This document shows positions 8,711 to 17,148 of a stretch of DNA of 64,000 nucleotides, piece after piece. Both the position numbers and the translations under genes were made by a program. How positions within the stretch are numbered: the stretch's first letter is position 1; each line of letters begins with the position of its first letter. The notes beneath the pieces are model-generated. The model was not told where the DNA came from and made no database searches. It saw only the letters and a list, made by a program, of their open reading frames with translations. Origin of the DNA: Morganella sibonii (GTDB lineage: Bacteria; Pseudomonadota; Gammaproteobacteria; Enterobacterales; Enterobacteriaceae); NCBI RefSeq assembly GCF_040560245.1, contig NZ_JAKMWP010000002.1; one strand, given 5' to 3'.

Positions 8711-11257
8711 TCAATGACAGGTAACAGGGACAACCGGCAGATGCTGCTCAGTCTGTGATTGGGTCAGCTGATAGGCGGCACGGCACTGTTTATCCGGGCT
8801 GTTTCCCCACTGGATATTTATCCGGCCTTTTTCCGGCATACCGCTGAGGTAAACATCACCGTTCTCATCGGCAATACCGGTGCTGTTGTCGTTGCCGCCA
8901 TTCTGTTCTGACGATGCAACCGCACCAAACGGCACAGGAGAACCGTCTTTGGTGACCGTAAAGAGGATGCGGTAGCCCACATGTGTCTGATAATTGATTA
9001 CGACGGCAGCACCTTTGGTCGGCACAACGCTGACAGTGTTTGATTTCAGTTCCACATTGGCCGGCAGACTGCTGACATCCAGGGCGACTTCATTTTTTGT
9101 ATAGGCATTCAGGTAAGGTACGATTGCATAGCCGCGCCGGTCAGTAGATACACCACTCCGGTTGGTCACGGCGACATTTTCCGCACCCGGTGCGCGGACG
9201 ATGGCAAATGCGTCATAGACCGGCTGTGATAATGTGACGCCGTAAGGATGAGCGATAACCGCTCCGGTTAAGCCGTAATTCAGACGCTGTGAGTTTTTGT
9301 CATAGCTGTACCCGGCATTGGCGACACCGTAACTGCCCCGGTAAGAGGCTGAGGCATTACCGCCCGCGCCGGTACCTTTATTGGCATAGGATTGCTGAAC
9401 GGAATAACTGAAACGGTTATCGCCGGATAAGTTGCCGCTGATACCTGCCATCATATCGCTGCGTCCGCTGTTATCTGTTGTTACCGAGGTATTAAAGCTG
9501 GCATTGCTGCCTGCTGCCGTAGTTAACGGAATACTCACGGAAAATGAAAATTGGTTATCTGCTTTATACTGATAAGCATTATCTGAATAGCTGTAGCTGA
9601 GGTTATAACTGATCCCCTCATAGCTGTTGTTGTATCCGGCACCGGCAGAGCGCTCTTTACCGGCACGGTTCCGGTAATCCTGCTGATAGGCACTCAGGTA
9701 AACGCTGCCGTATTCATCCAGCGACTGGCTGATTGTTACCTGTATGCGGTTCTTTTTACTGTCACGGTACAGCTCTGCGCGGTTCTTATTGGCTTCTTCA
9801 AAGGAATAGTAACCGTCGGTGGAATAGCGGTAATTTGCCAGGGTAACGGATGTGCCTGTGGTCATCATATTCTTTGAATACTGAACACGGTAAGAACGGC
9901 CGCTGTCACGGGATTCGCTGCCGCGTAACTGACGGGTACCTGCATGGGTGACATCGGCGGAAAATGCCCCGAAATTCCCCATATTGATACCGGCTCCGGC
10001 AGCCAGGGACTGATAGTTATCCGCTAAAATTGTGCCGGTATAGGCGGTGACGCCTTTCGGCAGACCATAAATCAGGGTACCCTGAAAAAAATCCGGCTCT
10101 TTGCCGTCACCCGCAGCTCTGAATTTGCCGCCGGTCAGGGAATAACGTAACTGTCCTTCACGCTGCATAATGGCAACCGACGAGAAAGGAACGATACTGG
10201 TACGTTCTGTACCGTCAGCTTCTTTGATAACCAGGGTTAAATCACCGTTGGTGCCTGTCGGGTGGAGATCGTTTATTTCAAATGCACCCGGCGCAACATA
10301 TGTCTGATAGATAACATAACCGTTCTGTCTGACGGTCACTTCCGCATTCGACTGAGCAATACCACGAATTACGGGGGCAAAGCCTTTCATGGCATCGGGC
10401 ATCATGGATTCATCACTTTGCAGTTGTAATCCGCGGAACTGAAAGCCGTCAAAAATATCGCCGGGTGTGGATGAATCGCCGATAATCAGCCGTGATTTTA
10501 TGAAGTTAATACCACGTTCCAGGCTGGTATCAATATTCTGCCATTTCTTTTCGCCGGCGCTGACCGAATACGCTGAATAATTGTTTATGCGCCATGCCCC
10601 GAGATTCAGGCCGCTGCGTAAATTAAGATAATGGGCATCGGTATCCGGAGTATGGTTATTGTGATTATTTGAACCGCTGTAATAGTAATTCAGGATAAAT
10701 GCGGTGACCCCGTTTTCCCATTGTGCTTCGGGAATACCACCGGCAACCGTATTATTCATAGCTATCTGCGGAACAGAGATCAGCAGACGCTGATGGTTAA
10801 TTTCCGGTGTAACCGATGCATCCGGAATATAGCGGCTGACAGCGGTGATTTCCTGTTCCGGCGGCAGTGCAGCCAGCTCAGGGAGAGCCTCAGTATTAAT
10901 GCCCCATAATGCCAGATCTGCTTTGGTCAGAACCGGTGTCAGGCCATTGTTGTCGTTATTTCCGGTAAAGGTAATTGTGCGGGCATCAATAACAACACCG
11001 TTAACAATAATATCCACATGATAATCGCCAGGCAGTTGTCCGCCCGGTGCCGCAAATTGATCCAGACTCTGAAGATCTGCGATATTCTGCCCTTCAGTCA
11101 TGCTGAGTGAATTAACGCTGAAATAGTCTTCGGCAAAAGAAATACTGCTGCCGGCACTGAAAACCAGCGCGGTAACGACAACAGCAATTCTGTTTAACCG
11201 AAAACGGTATCCGGCATTATCAGCATTCCGATAAGGCATTTCACAGGTGAACTTCAT
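8711..11257 (-). CDS. Outer-membrane fimbrial usher
   Basis: An 848-residue usher of the FimD/PapC family, the 24-strand outer-membrane pore that receives chaperone-subunit complexes and assembles the fimbria. The order of domains fits: signal region (1-42), N-terminal chaperone-binding domain (DYFSVNSLSMTEGQNIADLQSL and LPGDYHVDIIVNG), the long beta-barrel with plug (GFQFRGLQLQSDESMMPD, APVIRGIAQSNAEVTVRQNG), and C-terminal domains with TKGAAVVINYQTHVGYRILF and a late cysteine pair. The C-terminus overlaps the adhesin-gene leader closely. The reading frame is intact, so the operon looks functional. Confidence 0.93.
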   Translation of the reverse strand: MKFTCEMPYRNADNAGYRFRLNRIAVVVTALVFSAGSSISFAEDYFSVNSLSMTEGQNIADLQSLDQFAAPGGQLPGDYHVDIIVNGVVIDARTITFTGNNDNNGLTPVLTKADLALWGINTEALPELAALPPEQEITAVSRYIPDASVTPEINHQRLLISVPQIAMNNTVAGGIPEAQWENGVTAFILNYYYSGSNNHNNHTPDTDAHYLNLRSGLNLGAWRINNYSAYSVSAGEKKWQNIDTSLERGINFIKSRLIIGDSSTPGDIFDGFQFRGLQLQSDESMMPDAMKGFAPVIRGIAQSNAEVTVRQNGYVIYQTYVAPGAFEINDLHPTGTNGDLTLVIKEADGTERTSIVPFSSVAIMQREGQLRYSLTGGKFRAAGDGKEPDFFQGTLIYGLPKGVTAYTGTILADNYQSLAAGAGINMGNFGAFSADVTHAGTRQLRGSESRDSGRSYRVQYSKNMMTTGTSVTLANYRYSTDGYYSFEEANKNRAELYRDSKKNRIQVTISQSLDEYGSVYLSAYQQDYRNRAGKERSAGAGYNNSYEGISYNLSYSYSDNAYQYKADNQFSFSVSIPLTTAAGSNASFNTSVTTDNSGRSDMMAGISGNLSGDNRFSYSVQQSYANKGTGAGGNASASYRGSYGVANAGYSYDKNSQRLNYGLTGAVIAHPYGVTLSQPVYDAFAIVRAPGAENVAVTNRSGVSTDRRGYAIVPYLNAYTKNEVALDVSSLPANVELKSNTVSVVPTKGAAVVINYQTHVGYRILFTVTKDGSPVPFGAVASSEQNGGNDNSTGIADENGDVYLSGMPEKGRINIQWGNSPDKQCRAAYQLTQSQTEQHLPVVPVTCH

Positions 11258-11304
11258 TGTTTTAATCTCTGTGGCGTAATGAATAATAAATAACTATCCG
11301 GCGA

Positions 11305-11982
11305 TTAATTTAATGACTGGGTTTTATTTTCTGTTATTGATCCGTAATCATTAACGGCATTCCAGGTCACACTGTTTACCTGAACACCATTGATATTCCA
11401 TGATGCGGTTCCTTTCGGCGGTACCATTCCGGAATGTTCAATTTCCTGATTACCGGCTTTTAATTCACCAAATGACACATAATAAGGTGTCGGGTTTGTG
11501 GCCTGTAATACATTGCCTTTCTTTTCAAAATGCAGTTGTGTATAGGCAGTTGCCGCATCTGCGGACGGTAATCCGGCCGGGCGATAAATCAGTTTTATTT
11601 TGTTATTGACTGAAATGGTCAGATTATTTGTCGCCGCAGGATCTGACGGCGGAATAGATTTTACATTCAGCCAGTAAACAGATTCTCTGTCTTCCGGAAG
11701 TCCCGGTGACGTTAATACAACCCGTACGGCATTCGCTGATTCCGGCTCAATTCTGAACAGCGGTGGTGTCACGGAAAATGGTGGTTTAGCCGTATTATTG
11801 TCATCGAAGTTATTTATCCATGACTGAACAAGATAAGGTGTTTTTTCATCGTTTCTGACGGTAATGGAGGCTTCTTTTTTATTACCTTCATAAATAACGC
11901 GGGTTCCGCCCAGAACAACGCTTGCATTGGCCGCAGAAACTGCGGTGCTCAGAAGAAATAACGTAATCAGTGATTTTTTCAT
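11305..11982 (-). CDS. Periplasmic fimbrial chaperone (PapD/FimC family)
   Basis: A 225-residue periplasmic chaperone that caps pilin subunits by donor-strand complementation. It has a signal peptide (MKKSLITLFLLSTAVSAANA). Family hallmarks are VVLGGTRVIYEGNKKEASITVRN, the subunit-anchoring edge strand ending FRIEPESANAVRVVL, the signature YWLNVKSIPP, and NKIKLIYRPAGLP. It is separated from the major pilin gene by a hairpin that may cut transcription, and from the usher by 47 bases. Confidence 0.94.
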   Translation of the reverse strand: MKKSLITLFLLSTAVSAANASVVLGGTRVIYEGNKKEASITVRNDEKTPYLVQSWINNFDDNNTAKPPFSVTPPLFRIEPESANAVRVVLTSPGLPEDRESVYWLNVKSIPPSDPAATNNLTISVNNKIKLIYRPAGLPSADAATAYTQLHFEKKGNVLQATNPTPYYVSFGELKAGNQEIEHSGMVPPKGTASWNINGVQVNSVTWNAVNDYGSITENKTQSLN

Positions 11983-11993
11983 AATGAACTCCG

Positions 11994-12019
11994 GAAAAAA
12001 GAGGGAGCAGGTGCCCCCT
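11994..12019 (-). terminator. Intercistronic hairpin between major pilin and chaperone genes
   Basis: Read on the minus strand, a GGGGGCACCTGCTCCC stem-loop is followed by a T-rich run (CTTTTTT) 11 bases after the pilin stop. In many chaperone-usher operons such a partial terminator keeps pilin mRNA in excess over chaperone and usher mRNA. That role is inferred here. Confidence 0.6.
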
Positions 12020-12029
12020 TCAAAAATAA

Positions 12030-12575
12030 TTACTGGTTGTACTGGACGGTAACGGTAACATCAGCATTCGCGGTGCCGGGTGTTACTGTATCTGCGGTTG
12101 TCATATAACGGGCGTAATAGGTTTTCTGGCCTCTGTTATCTTTACCCAGCGTAATACCGTCGGCTTCGGTGTTCGGGCGGTAAAAGGTTTCGCTGGTGGC
12201 ACTGCCGGTGATACCGATGCCGATGCCGGTTGCGTTATCGACTTTATACAGGTCGGCATTATCTGCATGTTCTGTGCCGCCGAATGTAACGCGGGCTTTA
12301 CCCAGGGTTGCCGGGCATCCGCTCAGGCCGATAGTGAACGGGGTGGCCTCTGTTTTTTCACCGCTCTTTGAGAATGCCTGCGTCATCCAGGTACCTAACT
12401 GCACAGTGCCTTCGGTTTTATTCTCATTATTGGTTTCCACCTGGCAGGTGGAATCAATAAACTGGCCTTTAAAGTGGATCATGCCGGTTGTATTGACATT
12501 CTCTGCGGCAAAGACATTACCGGAAAATGAAGTTGCAACGACAGATGCAATTAACAGAGTTTTTTTAACGCTCAT
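12030..12575 (-). CDS. Major fimbrial subunit (pilin)
   Basis: A 181-residue fimbrillin, first gene of the operon. It has a signal peptide (MSVKKTLLIASVVATSFSGNVFA, cleaved before AENVN), the pilin start GMIHFKGQFIDSTCQV, a second cysteine in IGLSGCPATL, and the C-terminal alternating strand ADVTVTVQYNQ used for chaperone binding and donor-strand exchange. Its first place in the operon and the hairpin behind it support its role as the major shaft subunit. It resembles type 1-like pilins, but I cannot assign a named fimbrial type. Confidence 0.9.
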   Translation of the reverse strand: MSVKKTLLIASVVATSFSGNVFAAENVNTTGMIHFKGQFIDSTCQVETNNENKTEGTVQLGTWMTQAFSKSGEKTEATPFTIGLSGCPATLGKARVTFGGTEHADNADLYKVDNATGIGIGITGSATSETFYRPNTEADGITLGKDNRGQKTYYARYMTTADTVTPGTANADVTVTVQYNQ

Positions 12576-13092
12576 TGAAAACCTCGGTAGTATTTAAAGT
12601 AAATTTGATTATCAGTCGGTTATTTAATTAAGGTGTCACGACGTGCATATCATGCCTTTCGTTTAACTCGTGATAATTGTATTGGGCTTTATTGATCAGA
12701 TCTATTTGAGCGGCGATGTGCTTTAGTTTTTGTTTAGATTGCGGATTAAATTACCCCGGGTACTGTGAAATGATGCGTTTTACGAATCAATGAACTAAAA
12801 TAACACAATTTATTGGATTTAAGTTCTGATTTATTGTTTATTTTTAGTTCTTGGTGTTGCCTGATAACTGAAACAAAGGATAAACGAGTTGTTCAGGAGC
12901 ACTACTTCAACAGTCAATTTTCCGGAAAAAAGACCATTCACTCTTCAGATAGCATTACGGGAAATAACGTGGTTTAAAAAAGAAGGGTGGAAAACCGGCA
13001 GAAAATATGTAAGAAATGGTTACAACCAGGCGGAGGGACAGAATATATTTCTGTTTTACGGTGTTTTTACAGAAAGGGAGAATCGCGGAATA
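12576..13092. promoter_or_regulatory. Divergent AT-rich control region between fimbrial operon and MTHFR-like gene
   Basis: 517 bases without a convincing gene. It must carry the fimbrial promoter (reading left) and the promoter of the metF-like gene (reading right). It is markedly AT-rich between about 12600 and 12870 and holds an 18-base imperfect inverted repeat listed separately. A reading frame runs from a TTG at 12889 into the metF-like gene, but its first 68 residues have no family similarity and are treated as non-coding. Confidence 0.5.
12792..12850. repeat. Imperfect inverted repeat upstream of the fimbrial operon
   Basis: GAACTAAAATAACACAAT at 12792-12809 and the complement of GAACTAAAAATAAACAAT at 12833-12850 agree at 15 of 18 positions and are separated by 23 bases. 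The arms could be paired sites for a regulator of the fimbrial promoter. No recombinase gene lies next to it, so I do not call it an invertible switch. Confidence 0.55.
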
Positions 13093-13896
13093 ATGAACGG
13101 AATAAGTTTTGAAATTAATGCTGTTTCAGAAAATAATAATGGAGTTGAATTATTAAAATCATTAATTGAATTTACAGAAACACTTAATCCGTTATTTTAT
13201 ACGGTAAATACAGAAATTGGTATGATGCCTCAGGCAGCGACATTTGATACCTGTATGGTACTGAAGCAATATACAGGCAAAAAAATTATTCCGCATATTG
13301 CGATAAATAATAAAGATGAGTGTGAACTTGACTGTATTCTCAGCAGATATATAAATGCGGGGATAAGCAGCTTCTTTCTTATCAGGGGGGATAAACATAT
13401 TCCCGGTGCGGAAAAATCATTTAACTATGCAATTGACCTGATACGGTATTGCCGTGAAAATTTCAGGGAGGCGGAAATACGAGCGGCGATTTATCCGGAT
13501 TTCCATAAAGAAACCGTATCACCGGCAGAAGAGCGGTATTGGATTAAGGAAAAAGCCGTGTTTGGTATCCGGGAGTTTATTTGCCAGTTTTGTCTGAACA
13601 GTGATGCCATTTCATATCTTAAACAGACCGGCGGTCATGATATCAGGATTGTCCCGTCGCTCTTTCCGCTGGTTAATTTCAGCTTTATTGAAAAGTTCAC
13701 AAAAGCAAACGGCATCGGTTATCCGTCATGGATCAGGAAAACGATTTCTGATCCGTCACTCGTGTCAGTGACTGACGAGGGCATAGCGCTGACCCGTTTC
13801 TTTATCCGCTCTGCGTTATCAGAATCAGGACGCTTGCATCTTTTCACACTGAATAATCCTGATCTGCTGAAAAAAATATTCAGCGAAATTGAGTGA
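13093..13896 (+). CDS. Short methylenetetrahydrofolate-reductase-like protein (MetF paralogue)
   Basis: The 267-residue product follows the MetF (beta/alpha)8 pattern: SFEINAV at the N-terminus, with E7 matching the catalytic Glu of SFEFFPP in MetF; IRGDKHIPG with D100 for the FAD-site Asp of LRGD; AAIYPDFHKE for the AAYPEVHPE stretch; CQFCL with Q165 for the folate-binding Gln; VPSLFPLVN; and LHLFTLNN near the end. MetF makes 5-methyltetrahydrofolate for methionine synthesis and is about 295 residues. This copy is shorter, diverged and AT-richer than flanking genes, and metF does not normally sit here. The ATG at 13093 is chosen because similarity starts there and a CGGAA site precedes it. 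It may be a true reductase or a specialised paralogue. Confidence 0.7.
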   Translation: MNGISFEINAVSENNNGVELLKSLIEFTETLNPLFYTVNTEIGMMPQAATFDTCMVLKQYTGKKIIPHIAINNKDECELDCILSRYINAGISSFFLIRGDKHIPGAEKSFNYAIDLIRYCRENFREAEIRAAIYPDFHKETVSPAEERYWIKEKAVFGIREFICQFCLNSDAISYLKQTGGHDIRIVPSLFPLVNFSFIEKFTKANGIGYPSWIRKTISDPSLVSVTDEGIALTRFFIRSALSESGRLHLFTLNNPDLLKKIFSEIE

Positions 13897-13915
13897 ACCC
13901 GTTTACCTGCGGCGC

Positions 13916-13945
13916 AAATAAAAACAGCACACCGGAGTGTGCTGT
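13916..13945 (-). terminator. Terminator of pflA
   Basis: ACAGCACAC / GTGTGCTGT with a four-base loop. On the minus strand it is followed by TTTTTATTT, placing it about 20 bases after the pflA stop. The convergent metF-like gene ends just beyond it. Confidence 0.85.
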
Positions 13946-13966
13946 CAGCAATAACAGTGAAATAAC

Positions 13967-14707
13967 TTAATACATCACTTTATGACCATAGCTTTCCAGG
14001 ATGGATTTCACTTTTTCCATGGTCTCTTTTGACGGCGGCTTAACACCATCAAGTTTGTATTCTTCATTCATTGCCGTCCACTTATGCTTTCCTAACTCAT
14101 GGTAAGGCAGCAGTTCAATCTTCTCGATATTCTTCATATCTTTGGTGAAATCACCGAGAAGGTGGGCAGAATGCTCATCATCAGACCAGCCCGGCACGAC
14201 AACATAGCGTACCCAGGTTTTCTGATTCCGTTCAGCGAGATAACGGGCGAACTGTAATGTACGGTGATTGGACACACCGACTAAATTCTGGTGGATGCTG
14301 TCATCGAGTTGTTTTAAATCCAGCATAACCAAATCCGTCACTTCCATCAGCTCATCGATGACAGGGTCATAACGGCGGACAAAACCATTGGTATCCAGGC
14401 AGGTGTGAATACCTTCTTTTTTACATTCACGGAACCAGTCACGCACGAACTCAGCCTGCAGTATCGCTTCACCACCGGATGCTGTCACACCACCGCCGGA
14501 TGCATTCATAAAGTGACGGTAAGTGACCGCTTCTTTCATTAACTCGTCGACAGTGACTTCCTGACCGTCATGCAGATCCCATGTATCGCGGTTATGGCAA
14601 TACAGGCAACGCATCAGACAGCCCTGGAAAAAGACGATAAAACGAATGCCCGGACCATCAACGGTCCCGCAGGATTCAAATGAGTGAATACGACCTAATA
14701 CTGACAT
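13967..14707 (-). CDS. pflA: Pyruvate formate-lyase activating enzyme (radical SAM)
   Basis: PflA uses a [4Fe-4S] cluster and S-adenosylmethionine to place the glycyl radical on PflB under anaerobiosis. The 246-residue protein has the radical-SAM CX3CX2C motif at C30, C34 and C37 (GCLMRCLYCHNRDTWD), the glycine-rich GGGVTASGGEAILQ stretch, and the typical C-terminus ending ILESYGHKVMY. It lies downstream of pflB on the same strand, separated by a hairpin, as in E. coli. Confidence 0.97.
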   Translation of the reverse strand: MSVLGRIHSFESCGTVDGPGIRFIVFFQGCLMRCLYCHNRDTWDLHDGQEVTVDELMKEAVTYRHFMNASGGGVTASGGEAILQAEFVRDWFRECKKEGIHTCLDTNGFVRRYDPVIDELMEVTDLVMLDLKQLDDSIHQNLVGVSNHRTLQFARYLAERNQKTWVRYVVVPGWSDDEHSAHLLGDFTKDMKNIEKIELLPYHELGKHKWTAMNEEYKLDGVKPPSKETMEKVKSILESYGHKVMY

Positions 14708-14740
14708 GACAGGATTACTCCAAAACTGACCAGTTATAAT

Positions 14741-14766
14741 AAAGGCCCCGAAACAGAGGGGCCTTT
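14741..14766 (-). terminator. Intercistronic hairpin between pflB and pflA
   Basis: AAAGGCCCC / GGGGCCTTT with an eight-base loop, 46 bases after the pflB stop. The following minus-strand sequence TTTATTATAA is a weak T-run, so it may attenuate transcription into pflA or protect the abundant pflB message. Confidence 0.65.
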
Positions 14767-14811
14767 TAGTTTAAGTTATTTTAATAAGACAGCAAATGGT
14801 TACCGCACAAA

Positions 14812-17094
14812 TTACATGGATTTTGTGAATGTACGGGTAATAACGTCTTTCTGCTGTTCTTTAGTCAGTGAGTTGAAACGAACTGCGTAACCAGAAACAC
14901 GGATAGTCAGCTGAGGATATTTCTCAGGATTTTCCATTGCTTCTAACAGCATTTCGCGGTTCATTACGTTCACGTTCAGATGCTGACCACCTTCGATGCT
15001 TGATTCGTGGTGGAAGTAACCATCCATCAGGCCTGCCAGGTTAGTACGACGAACATCGTCATCTTTACCTAATGCGTTTGGTACGATAGAGAAGGTGTAA
15101 GAAATACCATCTTTCGCGTAAGCAAACGGCAGTTTGGCAACGGAAGTCAGAGAGGCAACAGCACCTTTCTGGTCACGGCCGTGCATAGGGTTAGCACCTG
15201 GTCCGAACGGAGCGCCTGCGCGACGGCCGTCAGGGGTGTTACCGGTTTTCTTACCATACACAACGTTAGAAGTGATGGTCAGAATTGACTGTGTAGGTAC
15301 TGCGTTACGGTACATGTGGTGTTTCTGAATTTTCTTCATGAAACGTTCAACGATGTCACATGCGATGTCATCAACACGGGAGTCGTTGTTACCGAACTGC
15401 GGATATTCACCTTCGATTTTGAAGTCAATGGCCAGGCCGCTTTCGTCAATAATCGGGCTTACTTTCGCATATTTGATAGCAGACAGGGAGTCAGCTGCAA
15501 CAGACAGACCTGCGATACCACATGCCATAGTACGATATACGTCACGGTCATGCAGAGCCATCAGAGCTGCTTCGTAGCTGTACTTGTCGTGCATATAGTG
15601 GATGCAGTTCAGTGCAGTTACATAGTTAGTTGCCAGCCAGTCCATGAACTCGTCCAGACGAGCCATAACAACGTCGTAATCCAGAATATCTGAGTGAATT
15701 GGTTCGTGTTTAGGACCAACCTGGATTTTCAGTTTTTCGTCAACACCGCCGTTGATTGCATACAGCAGGGTTTTAGCCATGTTTGCACGGGCACCGAAGA
15801 ACTGCATTTGTTTACCGACGATCATCGGGCTCACGCAGCATGCGATTGCGTAGTCATCGTTATCAAAGTCAGGACGCATCAGGTCATCGTTCTCATACTG
15901 TACAGAAGAGGTATCGATAGACACTTTAGCGGCATAACGTTTGAAGTTCAGAGGCAGTTTTTCAGACCACAGGATGGTCATGTTTGGTTCCGGTGAAGGA
16001 CCCATGGTGTACAGGGTGTTCAGGAAACGGAAGCTGTTTTTGGTTACCAGAGTACGGCCGTCGGTACCCATACCTGCCAGAGATTCTGTTGCCCAGATTG
16101 GGTCACCGGAGAACAGTTCATCATACTCAGGGGTACGCAGGAAGCGGACCATACGCAGTTTCATGATCAGGTGGTCAACGATTTCCTGAGCTTCAACTTC
16201 AGTGATTTTGCCTTGTTCCAGGTCACGCTGAATGTAAACATCCAGGAAAGTAGAAACACGGCCGAAGGACATTGCAGCACCGTTCTGAGACTTAACAGCA
16301 GCCAGGTAGCCGAAGTAAGTCCACTGTGCAGCTTCCTGAGCGTTAGCAGCAGGACGGGAGATATCCAGACCGTATTTGGCAGCCATTTCTTTCATCTGGC
16401 CTAATGCACGGTGCTGTTCTGCGATTTCTTCACGCAGCTGGATAGTTTCACGCAGATCTTCGCCGCTTTCTAATTTAGCCTGCAGAGAAGTGAACTGTGC
16501 GAATTTGTCTTTCATCAGGAAGTCGATACCGTACAGTGCAACACGACGGTAGTCACCGATGATACGACCACGGCCGTATGCGTCAGGCAGACCGGTCAGA
16601 ACACCGGATTTACGGCAGCGGATGATGTCCGGAGTATAAACGTCGAACACACCCTGGTTGTGAGTTTTACGGTAATCGGTGAAGATTTTTTCGATTTCCG
16701 GGTTCATTTCGCGGCCGTAAGCTTTGCATGAACCTTCGATCATACGGATACCACCGAACGGCAGCATTGCACGTTTCAGAGGTTTTTCAGTCTGCAGACC
16801 AACAACTTTTTCTAAATCTTTGTTGATGTAACCGGCATCGTGAGAAGTGATAGTAGACGGCAGATCAGTGTCAAAATCGACAGGAGCATGGGTGCTGTTT
16901 TCGATTTTGATGCCTTCCATGACAGTAGTCCACAGTGCGGTTGTTGCATCTGTAGCGCCTGCTAAGAAAGACTCATCGCCTTCATATGGGGTGTAGTTTT
17001 TCTGGATAAAGTCACGGACGTTAACTTCCTGTGACCAGTCACCCAGATTAAAGCCTTGCCATGCTGAAGCGAATTTTTCATTTAATTCTGACAT
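14812..17094 (-). CDS. pflB: Formate acetyltransferase (pyruvate formate-lyase)
   Basis: PflB splits pyruvate with CoA into acetyl-CoA and formate during fermentation, using a glycyl radical. The 760-residue protein has the active-site cysteine pair in YAIACCVSPMIVGK and the C-terminal glycyl-radical motif RVSGYAVRFNSL with Gly735. Length and ends match the E. coli enzyme. Codon use is strongly biased toward frequent codons, as expected of a highly expressed gene. focA lies 54 bases upstream in the same direction, and the FNR site ahead of focA should control both. Confidence 0.98.
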   Translation of the reverse strand: MSELNEKFASAWQGFNLGDWSQEVNVRDFIQKNYTPYEGDESFLAGATDATTALWTTVMEGIKIENSTHAPVDFDTDLPSTITSHDAGYINKDLEKVVGLQTEKPLKRAMLPFGGIRMIEGSCKAYGREMNPEIEKIFTDYRKTHNQGVFDVYTPDIIRCRKSGVLTGLPDAYGRGRIIGDYRRVALYGIDFLMKDKFAQFTSLQAKLESGEDLRETIQLREEIAEQHRALGQMKEMAAKYGLDISRPAANAQEAAQWTYFGYLAAVKSQNGAAMSFGRVSTFLDVYIQRDLEQGKITEVEAQEIVDHLIMKLRMVRFLRTPEYDELFSGDPIWATESLAGMGTDGRTLVTKNSFRFLNTLYTMGPSPEPNMTILWSEKLPLNFKRYAAKVSIDTSSVQYENDDLMRPDFDNDDYAIACCVSPMIVGKQMQFFGARANMAKTLLYAINGGVDEKLKIQVGPKHEPIHSDILDYDVVMARLDEFMDWLATNYVTALNCIHYMHDKYSYEAALMALHDRDVYRTMACGIAGLSVAADSLSAIKYAKVSPIIDESGLAIDFKIEGEYPQFGNNDSRVDDIACDIVERFMKKIQKHHMYRNAVPTQSILTITSNVVYGKKTGNTPDGRRAGAPFGPGANPMHGRDQKGAVASLTSVAKLPFAYAKDGISYTFSIVPNALGKDDDVRRTNLAGLMDGYFHHESSIEGGQHLNVNVMNREMLLEAMENPEKYPQLTIRVSGYAVRFNSLTKEQQKDVITRTFTKSM

Positions 17095-17148
17095 GATACT
17101 TTACCTTTTAACAATGGAACTTAGAAATTCAGTCGTGATAAACAGAGA

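Noticed and set aside
12792..12850. Invertible promoter switch for the fimbriae
   Set aside because: The arms are imperfect, only 23 bases apart, and no site-specific recombinase gene is nearby.
12889..13092. N-terminal extension of the metF-like gene from a TTG
   Set aside because: The 68 extra residues show no MetF similarity and the ATG at 13093 has a ribosome site and the family start.
14741..14766. A full terminator separating pflB and pflA
   Set aside because: The T-run is interrupted, so I keep it as an intercistronic hairpin rather than proof of separate transcription.
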